Part shown: positions 63,861 to 64,000 of the stretch, one piece after another
Layout: each line of letters begins with the position of its first letter
Numbering within the stretch: the stretch's first letter is position 1
Assembly (NCBI GenBank): GCA_041395845.1
Contig: JAWKZS010000001.1
Coordinates: forward strand, 372,001-436,000
Direction: 5' to 3'
DNA from: Ch67 sp041395845
GTDB taxonomy: Bacteria > Pseudomonadota > Gammaproteobacteria > Pseudomonadales > Ketobacteraceae
DNA: 64,000 nt
Made by a program: the position numbers and the translations under genes
The notes under the pieces: generated by a model
The model's database searches: none
Told to the model about the DNA's origin: nothing
Seen by the model: only the letters and a program-made list of their open reading frames with translations

Positions 63861-64000
63861 GTGATTCCCGTGACTGAACATCTTGAACCCGACATTACGC
63901 TGGAAAGCCCTTTTGTTCGGCCTACCCGTTTCTGGCATGCGCTGGAGGACGGCCGTGTTCAATGTGATGTTTGCCCGCGTGCCTGCAAGCTGCGGGAAGG
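63861..64000 (+). CDS. Radical-SAM protein of the AmmeMemoRadiSam type (3' end outside window)
   Basis: The start of a frame reading VTEHLEPDITLESPFVRPTR and then RFWHALEDGRVQCDVCPRAC, followed by KLREG. This N-terminal region, with a CxxC...C cluster ahead of the radical-SAM domain, matches the radical-SAM partner of AMMECR1 and Memo. GTG codons at 63861 and 63870 are both possible starts; I give the earlier. The catalytic cluster lies beyond the window. Confidence 0.7.
   Translation, partial: MIPVTEHLEPDITLESPFVRPTRFWHALEDGRVQCDVCPRACKLRE

Overview
This window is chromosomal DNA from what looks like a marine or halotolerant flagellated gammaproteobacterium of the Pseudomonadales/Oceanospirillales type. 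That placement rests on gene order and is an inference. The pseudomonad-style order cheZ-cheA-cheB-motC-motD-parC-parP-cheW leads into ccm genes, smc-zipA-ligA are adjacent, ectABCD supplies the compatible solutes ectoine and 5-hydroxyectoine, and a beta-oxidation pair is present. I see no insertion sequence, prophage, CRISPR array, tRNA or rRNA.

Layout. 1-9.2 kb: chemotaxis and flagellar motor operon, ending in two cheW copies and a DUF2802 protein. 9.3-13.5 kb: a rhodanese-like protein without its catalytic cysteine and a signalling island made of a receiver/degenerate HD-GYP regulator, an HTH-receiver protein and a soluble histidine kinase. 13.4-16.4 kb: FlhB-C-like and FliK-like genes and a TauE/SafE permease. 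16.5-19.3 kb: ccmABCDE, stopping before the usual ccmFGH. 19.3-22.5 kb: ectABCD on the minus strand, with ectA and ectB in one open frame. 22.7-26.8 kb: MFS transporter, periplasmic binding protein, GntR regulator and CysZ-like protein. 26.9-31.9 kb: a LysR regulator divergent from dabB-dabA, an inorganic-carbon uptake system. 32.1-40.5 kb: smc, zipA, ligA, an unknown membrane-anchored protein, a PPK2-family kinase and a YheU-family protein. 40.5-48.3 kb: REC-PAS-GGDEF-EAL regulator, periplasmic rhodanese, mnmC, AEC permease, MOSC and DUF4442 proteins, and an unknown 318-residue protein. 48.3-54.6 kb: a MacAB-like export operon and a 7TMR-DISM diguanylate cyclase. 54.8-58.4 kb: a broken lipoprotein gene, a P-type cation ATPase and a small membrane protein. 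58.4-58.9 kb: a structured non-coding gap. 58.9-62.3 kb: thiolase and multifunctional beta-oxidation protein. 62.4-64 kb: a zinc-finger/membrane/TPR protein and the start of a radical-SAM gene.

Sequence quality matters here. The reading frames of cheA, cheB, an AEC permease, an ABC ATPase and a lipoprotein are broken by small indels while the protein signal continues in another frame. In the ATPase the break is explained by one missing G in a short G run. I read most of these as consensus errors in a draft assembly, although the cheA/cheB damage is dense enough that real decay cannot be excluded.

The items most worth a second look are the repeated short motif in the CheA linker, the ectA-ectB continuous frame, the LysR-dabB-dabA cassette in an apparently heterotrophic context, the signalling island with a degenerate HD-GYP domain, the structured gap upstream of the beta-oxidation genes, and two uncharacterised proteins (318 and 474 residues). 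I did not find a clearly new multi-gene system.
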